A stretch of 5,092 nt of DNA from Cyanobacteria bacterium UBA7694 (GTDB taxonomy: Bacteria; Cyanobacteriota; Sericytochromatia; UBA7694), in the NCBI GenBank assembly GCA_002482705.1, contig DLGM01000462.1, positions 28,998-34,089 on the forward strand, given 5' to 3'. The position numbers were made by a program, and so were the translations under genes. Under the pieces are notes generated by a model, which was not told where the DNA came from, made no database searches, and saw only the letters and a list, made by a program, of their open reading frames with translations. Positions 1-4,810 of this stretch are shown piece after piece (within the stretch, counting starts at the first letter, position 1; every line of letters starts with the position of its first letter).

Positions 1-90
1 TTGTGCACCTACGTTGGAAATGGAGGAACGGACTGGCCCTGGAGAGATAGCAAACCCCTTGAAAATATGCTACACTGGCGCTTGAAATGA
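1..90 (+). CDS. 3' end of an unrecognised upstream gene (partial)
   Basis: The reading frame beginning at base 1 is open for 29 codons and stops at TGA 88-90. That stop overlaps the rsfS ATG as ATGA (87-90), a classic coupled-gene arrangement. The tail reads LCTYVGNGGTDWPWRD, then SKPLENMLHWRLK, with three tryptophans; I do not recognise the family. In many bacteria the gene before rsfS is nadD, an HD-domain yqeK-like gene or an LCP (LytR-CpsA-Psr) gene, so one of these is possible, but nothing in these residues shows it. The frame starting at base 2 is also open (stop TGA 83-85) and cannot be excluded. I prefer frame 1 for the ATGA overlap and slightly more GC-rich third positions. Confidence 0.4.
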   Translation: MCTYVGNGGTDWPWRDSKPLENMLHWRLK

Positions 91-470
91 ACAACTCTAC
101 TAATCACGAAAAACTATTAACTGACCAAGATGTGGCCCGGCATATGCAAGGCCTCTTGGCTGCCCTTGATGACAAGCAGGCCCTTGATGTTGTCTCGATT
201 GACGTTAGCCAAGTCTCAAGCATGGCCGACTATTTTGTCATTTGCAGTGGCAACTCCCGCCCCCATACCCAAGCTCTCTCCCAAGCCGTTGATGGCTATC
301 TCGAAGAGCAGGGTTTAAAGCTCTACGGCCTTGAAGGACAATCTGAAGGCAGCTGGATTCTTATTGATGCTGGCTTTGCCATTATTCATATTATGCAGGA
401 GTCCCTGCGCAGCTTTTATGACCTGGAGCAATTGTGGAGTCATGCTCAGAACGCCTCTAACGCGCAATGA
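87..470 (+). CDS. rsfS: Ribosomal silencing factor RsfS (RsfS/YbeB/Iojap family)
   Basis: This 127-residue protein has the full RsfS/YbeB/Iojap pattern: an N-terminal helix (LLAALDDKQALDVVSIDV, about 23-40), the signature SSMADYFVICSGNSRPH (44-60), GLEG (81-84), WILIDAG (90-96) and the C-terminal HIMQ..LRSFYDLEQLW (101-117). In the known family, RsfS binds ribosomal protein L14 (uL14) on the 50S subunit and blocks joining to the 30S, damping translation in starvation or stationary phase. The length is typical for the family. ATG 87 is chosen because it gives a normal N-terminus and overlaps a possible upstream stop as ATGA; there is no clear Shine-Dalgarno, which suits translational coupling. 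An internal Met20 (ATG 144) would cut into the first helix. The 3' end overlaps the prepilin gene by 29 nt in another frame. The identity is secure. Confidence 0.96.
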   Translation: MNNSTNHEKLLTDQDVARHMQGLLAALDDKQALDVVSIDVSQVSSMADYFVICSGNSRPHTQALSQAVDGYLEEQGLKLYGLEGQSEGSWILIDAGFAIIHIMQESLRSFYDLEQLWSHAQNASNAQ

Positions 471-906
471 ACGCGGCCTAACGATCCTCGAAATCCTGAC
501 CGTTGCGATTATTATCAGCGTGTTGGCGATGATTGTGATGCCCAATTTTATTCGTCAGCAGGATAATGCCAAGCAGGCCAGTATGGAGTCCAATGCCCGC
601 ACGCTGCGCATTATGCTGGAAACGTATAAAGTTGACCACAGTGTCTACCCCGAGGATTTGCGGACCCTCGGACGGGTAGCCACCGAGAAAAAATACAATA
701 AAATTCTGCCCAACCCATTTTCTGCGGCACGCGGTGAAGTCGAAAGTGGGAAATGGGCCCTTGACTATTTGGGGGAGCAAGGTCCCCCCGGCATGGTTGC
801 TTACCAACCATTACAAAGCAACACCAAGTATTACCTCTTTTGTTATAATCGCGATGGCAAGCTCCATAAGCGATCTGGCAAAGTTTATACCCTCACGAAT
901 GGTTAA
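442..906 (+). CDS. Type IV prepilin / type II secretion pseudopilin-like protein
   Basis: This is a 154-residue precursor with a class III signal. The 12-residue basic leader MLRTPLTRNERG is followed by the hydrophobic helix LTILEILTVAIIISVLAMIV. Prepilin peptidase (PilD) should cut after Gly12, leaving mature Leu1 with Glu5 and Pro22, the two conserved pilin positions. The C-terminal part resembles GspG-like pseudopilins: TLRIMLETYKVDHSVYPEDL (about 54-73), then LPNPF (89-93). There is one cysteine (Cys134), so no intramolecular disulfide. Leu replaces the usual Phe at mature position 1. The start is uncertain: ATG 442 has GGAG (436-439) only 2 nt upstream, while in-frame ATG 418 would give a 20-residue leader but has no close Shine-Dalgarno. 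A longer start at 331 would run entirely inside rsfS and is unlikely. The gene overlaps rsfS by 29 nt and precedes a HAMP gene by 6 nt. Whether it forms pili, secretion pseudopili or competence filaments cannot be told here. Confidence 0.87.
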   Translation: MLRTPLTRNERGLTILEILTVAIIISVLAMIVMPNFIRQQDNAKQASMESNARTLRIMLETYKVDHSVYPEDLRTLGRVATEKKYNKILPNPFSAARGEVESGKWALDYLGEQGPPGMVAYQPLQSNTKYYLFCYNRDGKLHKRSGKVYTLTNG

Positions 907-912
907 CTTCTA

Positions 913-1467
913 ATGGCCACCCTCGACAAGCGACCCTATGTTCGGCGACAGTACCTGATCAAACGCGATTTGCAGACAAAATATGCCTTTATGTTTGTGT
1001 TGTCGATAGGGGTCGGCCTCAATTTAGGGGTGGTTCTGACGCTGTTGGCACCGATGTTAAAAAATGCCTCGCCCGTGTTTCCGGCTCTGTACATTATTTT
1101 GGTCATCTCTTGCGTGGTGCTGGTGGCGGCGATTAGCATTCTGTTCACCCATAAAATTGCCGGGCCGATCTACAAAATTGAAAAAACCTTCCGCCATATT
1201 ATCGATGAGCGCGATCTCAGTGCCCGCATTTTTCTGCGCACAGGCGACGAACTCCAAGAATTGGCCGACGAAATTAACCGCTTGCTCGACCATTTTCGCA
1301 ATAGTTTGACGGTCGAACACCAAAAGCTGGAAGCGATTCTTGCCAAGCTGGATTATTTAATTCAACAGGCGCAAGCGGCTGGAAATATTGACGATGCGCT
1401 CATTCACCAACTGCAAGATGTGCGTATGCGTCTTCAAGACACAGGCCTTAACTATAAACTTCAGTAA
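913..1467 (+). CDS. Two-TM membrane protein with a HAMP domain, no visible output domain
   Basis: This 184-residue protein begins with a basic cytoplasmic segment (KRPYVRRQYLIKRDLQTKYA, 6-25). TM1 follows at about 25-46, then a very short outside loop (about 47-56, APMLKNASPVF) and TM2 (about 57-78). A HAMP linker covers about 79-132, with HKIAGPIYKIEKTFRHI (80-96), the connector, and GDELQELADEINRLLDHF (111-128). The rest (133-184) is a predicted helix or coiled coil (EHQKLEAILAKLDYLIQQAQ). HAMP domains carry conformational signals from membrane sensors to kinase or chemotaxis outputs. Here no kinase, methyl-accepting or cyclase domain follows, so it may signal through a partner or act as a small structural protein. 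The RRxYLIxxxxQ plus HKIAGPIYKIEK pattern resembles proteins often annotated as HAMP or methyl-accepting proteins in other phyla. The start at ATG 913 lies 6 nt after the pilin stop, without a Shine-Dalgarno, so coupling is likely. The domain call is good; the function is unknown. Confidence 0.85.
   Translation: MATLDKRPYVRRQYLIKRDLQTKYAFMFVLSIGVGLNLGVVLTLLAPMLKNASPVFPALYIILVISCVVLVAAISILFTHKIAGPIYKIEKTFRHIIDERDLSARIFLRTGDELQELADEINRLLDHFRNSLTVEHQKLEAILAKLDYLIQQAQAAGNIDDALIHQLQDVRMRLQDTGLNYKLQ
1437..1450 (+). repeat. 14-bp direct repeat, copy 1 (inside HAMP gene 3' end)
   Basis: AGACACAGGCCTTA occurs here within the last codons of the HAMP gene and again, exactly, at 1526-1539. CTTCAG follows at 1459-1464. 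It is coding sequence that appears to have been partly copied downstream. Confidence 0.6.
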
Positions 1468-1489
1468 CAAGATCTGTTATCCTGAATAC

Positions 1490-1517
1490 GCATGTGCTTC
1501 CCTGAAGAGCATCATGC
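1490..1517 (+). terminator. Bulged 9-bp hairpin after the rsfS-pilin-HAMP genes, possible terminator
   Basis: The left arm GCATGTGCT (1490-1498) pairs with AGCA-T-CATGC (1508-1517): nine Watson-Crick pairs with a single bulged T at 1512 and a 9-nt loop. It begins 22 nt after the HAMP stop codon. The following bases, CCTTTCCC, give only a weak T-tract, so it is a poor match to a textbook intrinsic terminator. It might instead be a 3'-end stabilising hairpin or part of a larger RNA structure. The pairing is seen in the sequence; the function is inferred. Confidence 0.4.
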
Positions 1518-1525
1518 CTTTCCCT

Positions 1526-1539
1526 AGACACAGGCCTTA
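1526..1539 (+). repeat. 14-bp direct repeat, copy 2 (intergenic)
   Basis: This is an exact second copy of AGACACAGGCCTTA, 89 nt downstream of the first. CTTCAG also follows it (1553-1558), as after copy 1, but at a different spacing. The bases just upstream are loosely similar (TCTTCA versus TTTCCCT). It is best read as a degraded partial duplication of the HAMP gene's 3' end, or a recurring short element. The copy can form a small AGGC (1532-1535)/GCCT (1543-1546) hairpin. Confidence 0.6.
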
Positions 1540-1560
1540 GTAGCCTCAACTCCTTCAGAG

Positions 1561-1608
1561 CGCAATCATCTACCGGGGGCGGAAGCCCGCGATATGGTAG
1601 ACATTGCG
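1561..1608 (+). other. Long interrupted stem-loop closed by a GGAA tetraloop
   Basis: Three stacked helices are visible. CGCAAT (1561-1566) pairs with ATTGCG (1603-1608), TCTACC (1569-1574) with GGTAGA (1596-1601), and GGGC (1577-1580) with GCCC (1585-1588), capped by GGAA, a GNRA-type tetraloop. The internal loops are CA/C and GG/GCGATAT. Sixteen perfect pairs with a GNRA cap look more like selected structure than chance. There is no adjacent T-tract (the T7 run is at 1627-1633), so it is not a normal intrinsic terminator. Its right arm contains the -35 of the proposed rpsL promoter, so it would lie upstream of that transcript. It may be a processed 3' end or small RNA of the upstream transcript, or a DNA dyad acting as an operator. 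I recognise no named RNA family. Confidence 0.5.
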
Positions 1609-1627
1609 AGTCACGAGCTGCTATACT
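1598..1627 (+). promoter_or_regulatory. Sigma70-type promoter for the rpsL-rpsG-fusA operon
   Basis: The -35 box TAGACA (1598-1603) matches TTGACA at 5 of 6 positions, and the -10 box TATACT (1622-1627) matches TATAAT at 5 of 6, with an 18-bp spacer. Transcription would start near 1634, giving an AT-rich leader of about 70 nt before rpsL. This is the best promoter match in the intergenic region and stands where a str-operon promoter is expected. The -35 falls within the right arm of the 1561-1608 dyad, so a protein or structure there could compete with RNA polymerase. Confidence 0.6.
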
Positions 1628-1656
1628 TTTTTTCCTGTATCTACATTTTTATGTGT

Positions 1657-1669
1657 ATTTAGCCTAAAT
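1657..1669 (+). promoter_or_regulatory. 13-nt perfect palindrome in the rpsL leader
   Basis: ATTTAG-C-CTAAAT is a perfect inverted repeat around a single central C, located about 23 nt after the proposed start site. The one-base centre means it cannot fold as a compact RNA hairpin without losing pairs, so if functional it is more likely a DNA site. AT-rich palindromes of this size arise by chance, so this is only a candidate. Confidence 0.22.
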
Positions 1670-1690
1670 TTAAAGTTCTGTAACGAAGCG

Positions 1691-1696
1691 AGGAGG
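1691..1696 (+). promoter_or_regulatory. Perfect Shine-Dalgarno that sets the TTG start of rpsL
   Basis: AGGAGG, a full complement to the 3' end of 16S rRNA, lies 7 nt before the TTG at 1704. No in-frame ATG or GTG exists between the in-frame stop TAA at 1671-1673 and this TTG, and the downstream sequence begins with the canonical S12 N-terminus. The site therefore fixes the start. Confidence 0.88.
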
Positions 1697-1703
1697 ACGT
1701 CAC

Positions 1704-2108
1704 TTGCCTACCATCAACCAATTAATCCGAAAGCCTAGAAAAAAGGTGATCCGTAAGACAAAGTCACCGGCTTTACAAGATTGTCCGCAAAGACGTGGGG
1801 TTTGCACCCGCGTGTACACCACGACCCCGAAGAAGCCGAACTCGGCTCTGCGGAAGGTTGCCCGTGTACGTCTGACCAACAAGATTGAAGTTACTGCCTA
1901 CATCCCTGGGGTGGGGCATAACCTGCAAGAGCACTCTGTAGTACTGCTGCGCGGCGGCCGCGTTAAGGACCTGCCCGGCGTACGTTACCACATTGTGCGT
2001 GGCACACTGGACACCTCTGGGGTGGCCAACCGTATGCAGGGTCGCTCTAAGTACGGAGCGAAGGTGCCGAAGAAAGGTGCAGCCAAAGGCGCCGTCAAAA
2101 AGAAATAG
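1704..2108 (+). CDS. rpsL: 30S ribosomal protein S12 (uS12)
   Basis: This 134-residue protein is S12 from end to end: MPTINQLIRKPR (1-12), CPQRRGVCTRVYTTTPKKPN (27-46), SALRKVARVRLT (47-58), GHNLQEHSV (71-79), GGRVKDLPGVRYHIVRGTLD (84-103) and RSKYGAK (114-120). S12 sits at the interface of the 30S subunit and helps monitor codon-anticodon pairing in the A site. Lys43 and Lys88, where streptomycin-resistance changes are known, are in the usual state. Asp89, the RimO methylthiolation site in many bacteria, is also present. The protein is about 10 residues longer than E. coli S12 because of a Lys-rich C-terminal tail (KKGAAKGAVKKK). It starts with TTG behind a perfect AGGAGG. It is the first gene of the str operon, and rpsG follows after 16 nt. 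Confidence 0.98.
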   Translation: MPTINQLIRKPRKKVIRKTKSPALQDCPQRRGVCTRVYTTTPKKPNSALRKVARVRLTNKIEVTAYIPGVGHNLQEHSVVLLRGGRVKDLPGVRYHIVRGTLDTSGVANRMQGRSKYGAKVPKKGAAKGAVKKK

Positions 2109-2124
2109 AGGTTAAACAAAGTGT

Positions 2125-2595
2125 ATGCCTAGAAGAGCACGAGTTAAAAAGCGTATTCCCATCGCCGATCCAGTTCATGGCAGCGTTCTGGTTTCAAAAT
2201 TCATTAACTGCCTGATGACCCGCGGCAAAAAAACTGTTGCTGAAGGTATCTTTTACCGCGCCCTTGAGCAAGCCGAGCAAAAGCTGAAAAAGCCCGCGTT
2301 TGAAGTCTTCGAACAAGCCCTCAAGAATGCCACCCCCATGATTGAAGTAAAACCCCGCCGCGTCGGTGGTGCTACCTATCAGGTGCCGATCGAAGTTTCC
2401 CAGGAGCGCGGCCAAGCCCTCGCCCTTCGTTGGTTGATCAAATATGCCCGCGTACGCAACGGCAAGTCGATGAGAGAGCAGTTGGCTGCTGAAATCATTG
2501 ATGCCTACAACGGTACTGGTGCCAGCGTCAAAAAGAAGGACGACACCCATAAAATGGCAGACGCCAACCGTGCCTTCGCTCACTACCGTTATTAA
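2125..2595 (+). CDS. rpsG: 30S ribosomal protein S7 (uS7)
   Basis: This 156-residue protein has the S7 signature throughout: MPRRARVKKR (1-10), DPVHGSVLVSKFINCLMTRG (15-34), GKKTVAEGIFY, PMIEVKPRRVGGATYQVPIE, ALRWLIKYARVR and the C-terminal DDTHKMADANRAFAHYRY. S7 is the primary assembly protein of the 30S head, binding the 3' major domain of 16S rRNA near the E site. Its length equals the usual 156 for bacteria with a complete C-terminus. The Shine-Dalgarno is weak: GAGG (2108-2111) overlaps the end of rpsL and stands 13 nt before ATG 2125, so coupling to rpsL translation is likely. In E. coli S7 represses this operon through a structured S12-S7 spacer; the 16-nt gap here cannot hold that structure. 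Confidence 0.98.
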   Translation: MPRRARVKKRIPIADPVHGSVLVSKFINCLMTRGKKTVAEGIFYRALEQAEQKLKKPAFEVFEQALKNATPMIEVKPRRVGGATYQVPIEVSQERGQALALRWLIKYARVRNGKSMREQLAAEIIDAYNGTGASVKKKDDTHKMADANRAFAHYRY

Positions 2596-2613
2596 GGAAC
2601 AGGATATCGAACC

Positions 2614-4716
2614 ATGGCTAGAACCGTAGACATTAAAAAGGTCCGCAATATCGGTATCGTTGCTCACATTGATGCCGGTAAAACGACCACCACTGAGCGC
2701 GTCCTGTACTACACCGGTATGGTGCACAAAATTGGCGAAGTCCACGAAGGCACCGCTGTCACCGACTACATGGAGCAAGAGCGCGAGCGCGGTATTACGA
2801 TTACCTCTGCTGCAATCACCTCCGAGTGGAAAGGTCACCGCGTCAACATTATTGATACCCCCGGTCACGTTGACTTCACTGTTGAAGTTGAGCGCTCTAT
2901 GCGTGTTCTTGATGGCGGCGTCTTTGTGTTCTGCGCTGTTGCTGGCGTACAGCCCCAGTCTGAGACTGTGTGGCGTCAAGCCAACAAATACAAAGTCCCC
3001 CGTATCGCTTTTGTCAACAAGATGGACCGCCAAGGCTCCAACTTCCTGCGGGTCGTCGATCGTATGCGCGATCGTTTGAACGCAAGAGCTGTGCCCATTC
3101 AGCTGCCCATTTTCACCAATGACGAATTCAGCGGTATTATTGACCTGCTCGAGCAAAAGGCTTATCACTATGCTGATGACCTGGGCAAAGACATTCAAGA
3201 AGTCCCCATCCCTGAAAACATGCTTGAACAAGTTCAGAAATATCGTGAAGAAATGATCGAAGCGGCTACTGAACAAGACGACGAACTGCTGAACAAATAC
3301 CTTGAAGGTGAAGAGATCAGCAACGAAGAAATCAAAACGGGTCTTCGCGCTGCCGTGATTGGCAATGCTGCGGTTCTGGTGCTTTGTGGTACTGCCTTTA
3401 AAAACAAAGGCGTCCAGAAAATGCTTGACGCGGTCATCGACTATCTGCCTTCACCTGTCGATCTGCCCCCAGTGAAAGACACCGATCCGGGCAAAGACGA
3501 AGATGAACTGATTGAATTGCCCGCCGAAGATAACGCTCCGTTCTCTGCGTTGGCATTCAAAATCCTCAGCGATCCCTTCATTGGTAAGTTGACCTTCATT
3601 CGCGTGTATTCTGGCACCCTCAACTCTGGCAGTTATGTCTATAACTCGACCAAAGGCAACAAAGAGCGCATCTCCCGTCTGGTGCAAATGCGCGCCGCTG
3701 ATCGCCTTGAAGTGAAAGAAGTGCTGGCGGGTGATATTGCCGCTGCTGTGGGTCTCAAGAACACCACGACTGGCGATACTCTCTGCTCTGAAGACACCCC
3801 CGTGATTCTCGAAAGCATCACCTTCCCTGAGCCTGTTATCTCGGTTGCCATTGAGCCTAAGACCCAGGCTGATCGTGACAAGCTGTCCGGCGCTCTGAAC
3901 CGTCTGGCTGAAGAAGATCCTACCTTCCGCGTTTCCGTTGACCATGAAACCAGCCAAACCATCATCAGAGGGATGGGCGAACTGCACTTGGAAATCATTG
4001 TTGACCGTTTGCTGCGTGAGTTTAGCGTTCAGGCCAACGTGGGTAAACCCCAGATCTCCTACCGTGAATCGATTCGTAAGTCGATTGAACATGAAACCAA
4101 GTTTGCCAAGCAAACCGGGGGTCGTGGTCAATTCGCTCACGTGCGCATTCGTATGGAGCCCCTACCCCTTGAAGGTGAAAAAAGTTTCGAATTTGTCAGT
4201 GAAATTGTTGGTGGCGTAATCCCCAAGGAATACATCCCCGCAGTTGAAGGCGGCATCAAAGATGCAATGACCACAGGGGTGCTTGCGGGCTTCCCGGTTA
4301 TCGGCATCAAGGTCGTCCTGTACGATGGTTCTTATCACGAAGTTGACTCTTCGGATATGGCCTTCCGTATTGCTGGCTCTATGGCCTTTAAAGAGGCTAT
4401 GAGAAAAGCTGGTCCTTACCTGCTTGAACCCCGCATGGATCTCGAAGTGGTTGTGCCCGATACCAATATGGGCGACGTCATGGGAGATATGCAGGGTCGC
4501 CGCCGTGGCGAGCTTCGTAACATGGAAGCTGAAGAAGGTGGCCTGCAAAAAATTCGCGCTTCTGTGCCGCTGGCAGAAATGTTCGGTTATGCAACTGATC
4601 TTCGCTCTGCGACCCAGGGCCGTGGTACCTTCAGCATGGAGTTCTCACACTACGCTGAAGTTCCCAAGAACGTGGCGGAGGCCGTCATTCATCAGGCGGG
4701 TGCCGCCAAGGTATAG
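2614..4716 (+). CDS. fusA: Translation elongation factor G (EF-G)
   Basis: This 700-residue GTPase drives translocation of tRNA and mRNA after peptide bond formation and, with RRF, helps split ribosomes. The G motifs are intact: AHIDAGKT (P-loop, 17-24), RGITI (switch I, 59-63), DTPGH (81-85, with the catalytic His85) and NKMD (135-138). Domain II follows (FSALAFKILSDPFIGKLTFI), then domain III (GMGELHLEIIVDRLLREF), domain IV (GGRGQFAHVRIRMEPL near 500, and the tip loop YDGSYHEVDSSDMAF with His575, which reaches into the decoding site), and domain V (LLEPRMDLEVVVPDTNMGDV). Full length with both ends normal, it is a canonical EF-G1. Small oddities are NKMDRQGSNF where many relatives have TGANF, and LDGGVFVFCAVAGV. 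ATG 2614 is preceded by AGGAT (2601-2605, 8-nt spacing) and lies 18 nt after rpsG. Long open frames on the opposite strand reflect codon bias. Confidence 0.98.
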   Translation: MARTVDIKKVRNIGIVAHIDAGKTTTTERVLYYTGMVHKIGEVHEGTAVTDYMEQERERGITITSAAITSEWKGHRVNIIDTPGHVDFTVEVERSMRVLDGGVFVFCAVAGVQPQSETVWRQANKYKVPRIAFVNKMDRQGSNFLRVVDRMRDRLNARAVPIQLPIFTNDEFSGIIDLLEQKAYHYADDLGKDIQEVPIPENMLEQVQKYREEMIEAATEQDDELLNKYLEGEEISNEEIKTGLRAAVIGNAAVLVLCGTAFKNKGVQKMLDAVIDYLPSPVDLPPVKDTDPGKDEDELIELPAEDNAPFSALAFKILSDPFIGKLTFIRVYSGTLNSGSYVYNSTKGNKERISRLVQMRAADRLEVKEVLAGDIAAAVGLKNTTTGDTLCSEDTPVILESITFPEPVISVAIEPKTQADRDKLSGALNRLAEEDPTFRVSVDHETSQTIIRGMGELHLEIIVDRLLREFSVQANVGKPQISYRESIRKSIEHETKFAKQTGGRGQFAHVRIRMEPLPLEGEKSFEFVSEIVGGVIPKEYIPAVEGGIKDAMTTGVLAGFPVIGIKVVLYDGSYHEVDSSDMAFRIAGSMAFKEAMRKAGPYLLEPRMDLEVVVPDTNMGDVMGDMQGRRRGELRNMEAEEGGLQKIRASVPLAEMFGYATDLRSATQGRGTFSMEFSHYAEVPKNVAEAVIHQAGAAKV

Positions 4717-4717
4717 A

Positions 4718-4734
4718 CAGATCAGCAAAATCTG
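4718..4734 (+). other. Small hairpin just after fusA
   Basis: CAGAT (4718-4722) pairs with ATCTG (4730-4734) around a 7-nt loop, starting one base after the fusA stop. The stem has only 5 bp and no T-tract follows, so it is not a convincing terminator. At most it could be a weak pause or RNA-processing site between fusA and tuf. Confidence 0.2.
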
Positions 4735-4736
4735 CG

Positions 4737-4766
4737 ATAACATGTAGATTTAGCACCTGTAATACT
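4737..4766 (+). promoter_or_regulatory. Weak candidate secondary promoter for tuf
   Basis: In the 94-nt fusA-tuf gap, ATAACA (4737-4742, 4 of 6 against TTGACA) and AATACT (4761-4766, 4 of 6 against TATAAT) are separated by 18 bp. The -10 carries an extended TG one base upstream (TGT-AATACT). Internal tuf promoters are known in other bacteria, and the gap is much longer than the 16 and 18 nt seen elsewhere in the operon, so one is plausible. The match is weak and the region is AT-rich, so this may be chance. Confidence 0.25.
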
Positions 4767-4799
4767 AAGGTTTATTTAAAACTAATTTAAGCAACTTTT

Positions 4800-4805
4800 A
4801 GGAGA
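4800..4805 (+). promoter_or_regulatory. Shine-Dalgarno of tuf
   Basis: AGGAGA lies 5 nt before ATG 4811. It is a strong site, in contrast to the weak one before rpsG, and agrees with independent, high-level initiation of tuf after a 94-nt gap. Confidence 0.8.
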
Positions 4806-4810
4806 CTCCC

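Noticed and set aside
68..76. Extended -10 like TGCTACACT just before rsfS, which would give an almost leaderless mRNA
   Set aside because: The -35 region matches at only 3 of 6 positions and the site lies in a frame that is probably the end of an upstream coding gene with an ATGA overlap.
331..441. Upstream in-frame extension of the prepilin gene to ATG 331
   Set aside because: It would add 37 residues, including a second hydrophobic stretch, entirely within rsfS, and would place the prepilin cleavage site about 49 residues in, far longer than typical leaders.
1465..1479. TAACA/TGTTA stem at the HAMP stop codon as a terminator
   Set aside because: It has only five AT-rich pairs with a 5-nt loop and no T-tract; the 1490-1517 hairpin is much stronger.
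1583..1597. Loose resemblance of AGCCCGCGATATGG to the 16S rRNA 530 loop (AGCCGCGGTAATACGG), as if the stem mimicked an S12 site
   Set aside because: The match is short and needs gaps, and the proposed rpsL transcript starts downstream, so the stem would not be in the S12 mRNA unless there is readthrough.
1627..1633. Run of seven T as the tail of an intrinsic terminator
   Set aside because: It is 18 nt beyond the end of the nearest strong stem and directly follows the TATACT -10 box, so it is better read as the start region of the rpsL promoter.
2194..3276. 360-codon open frame on the minus strand across rpsG and fusA
   Set aside because: It lies opposite two certain, highly expressed genes whose codon bias avoids triplets that read as stops on the other strand. 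The protein has no recognisable domain and low-complexity composition.
3451..4140. 229-codon open frame on the minus strand within fusA
   Set aside because: Same cause: a shadow of fusA codon usage, with no motif and no independent ribosome binding context.
4746..4754. ATTTAGC shared between the rpsL leader (1657-1663) and the fusA-tuf gap (4748-4754) as a common regulatory site
   Set aside because: Seven AT-rich bases in two AT-rich spacers are expected by chance, and the palindrome around the first copy is not preserved in the second.
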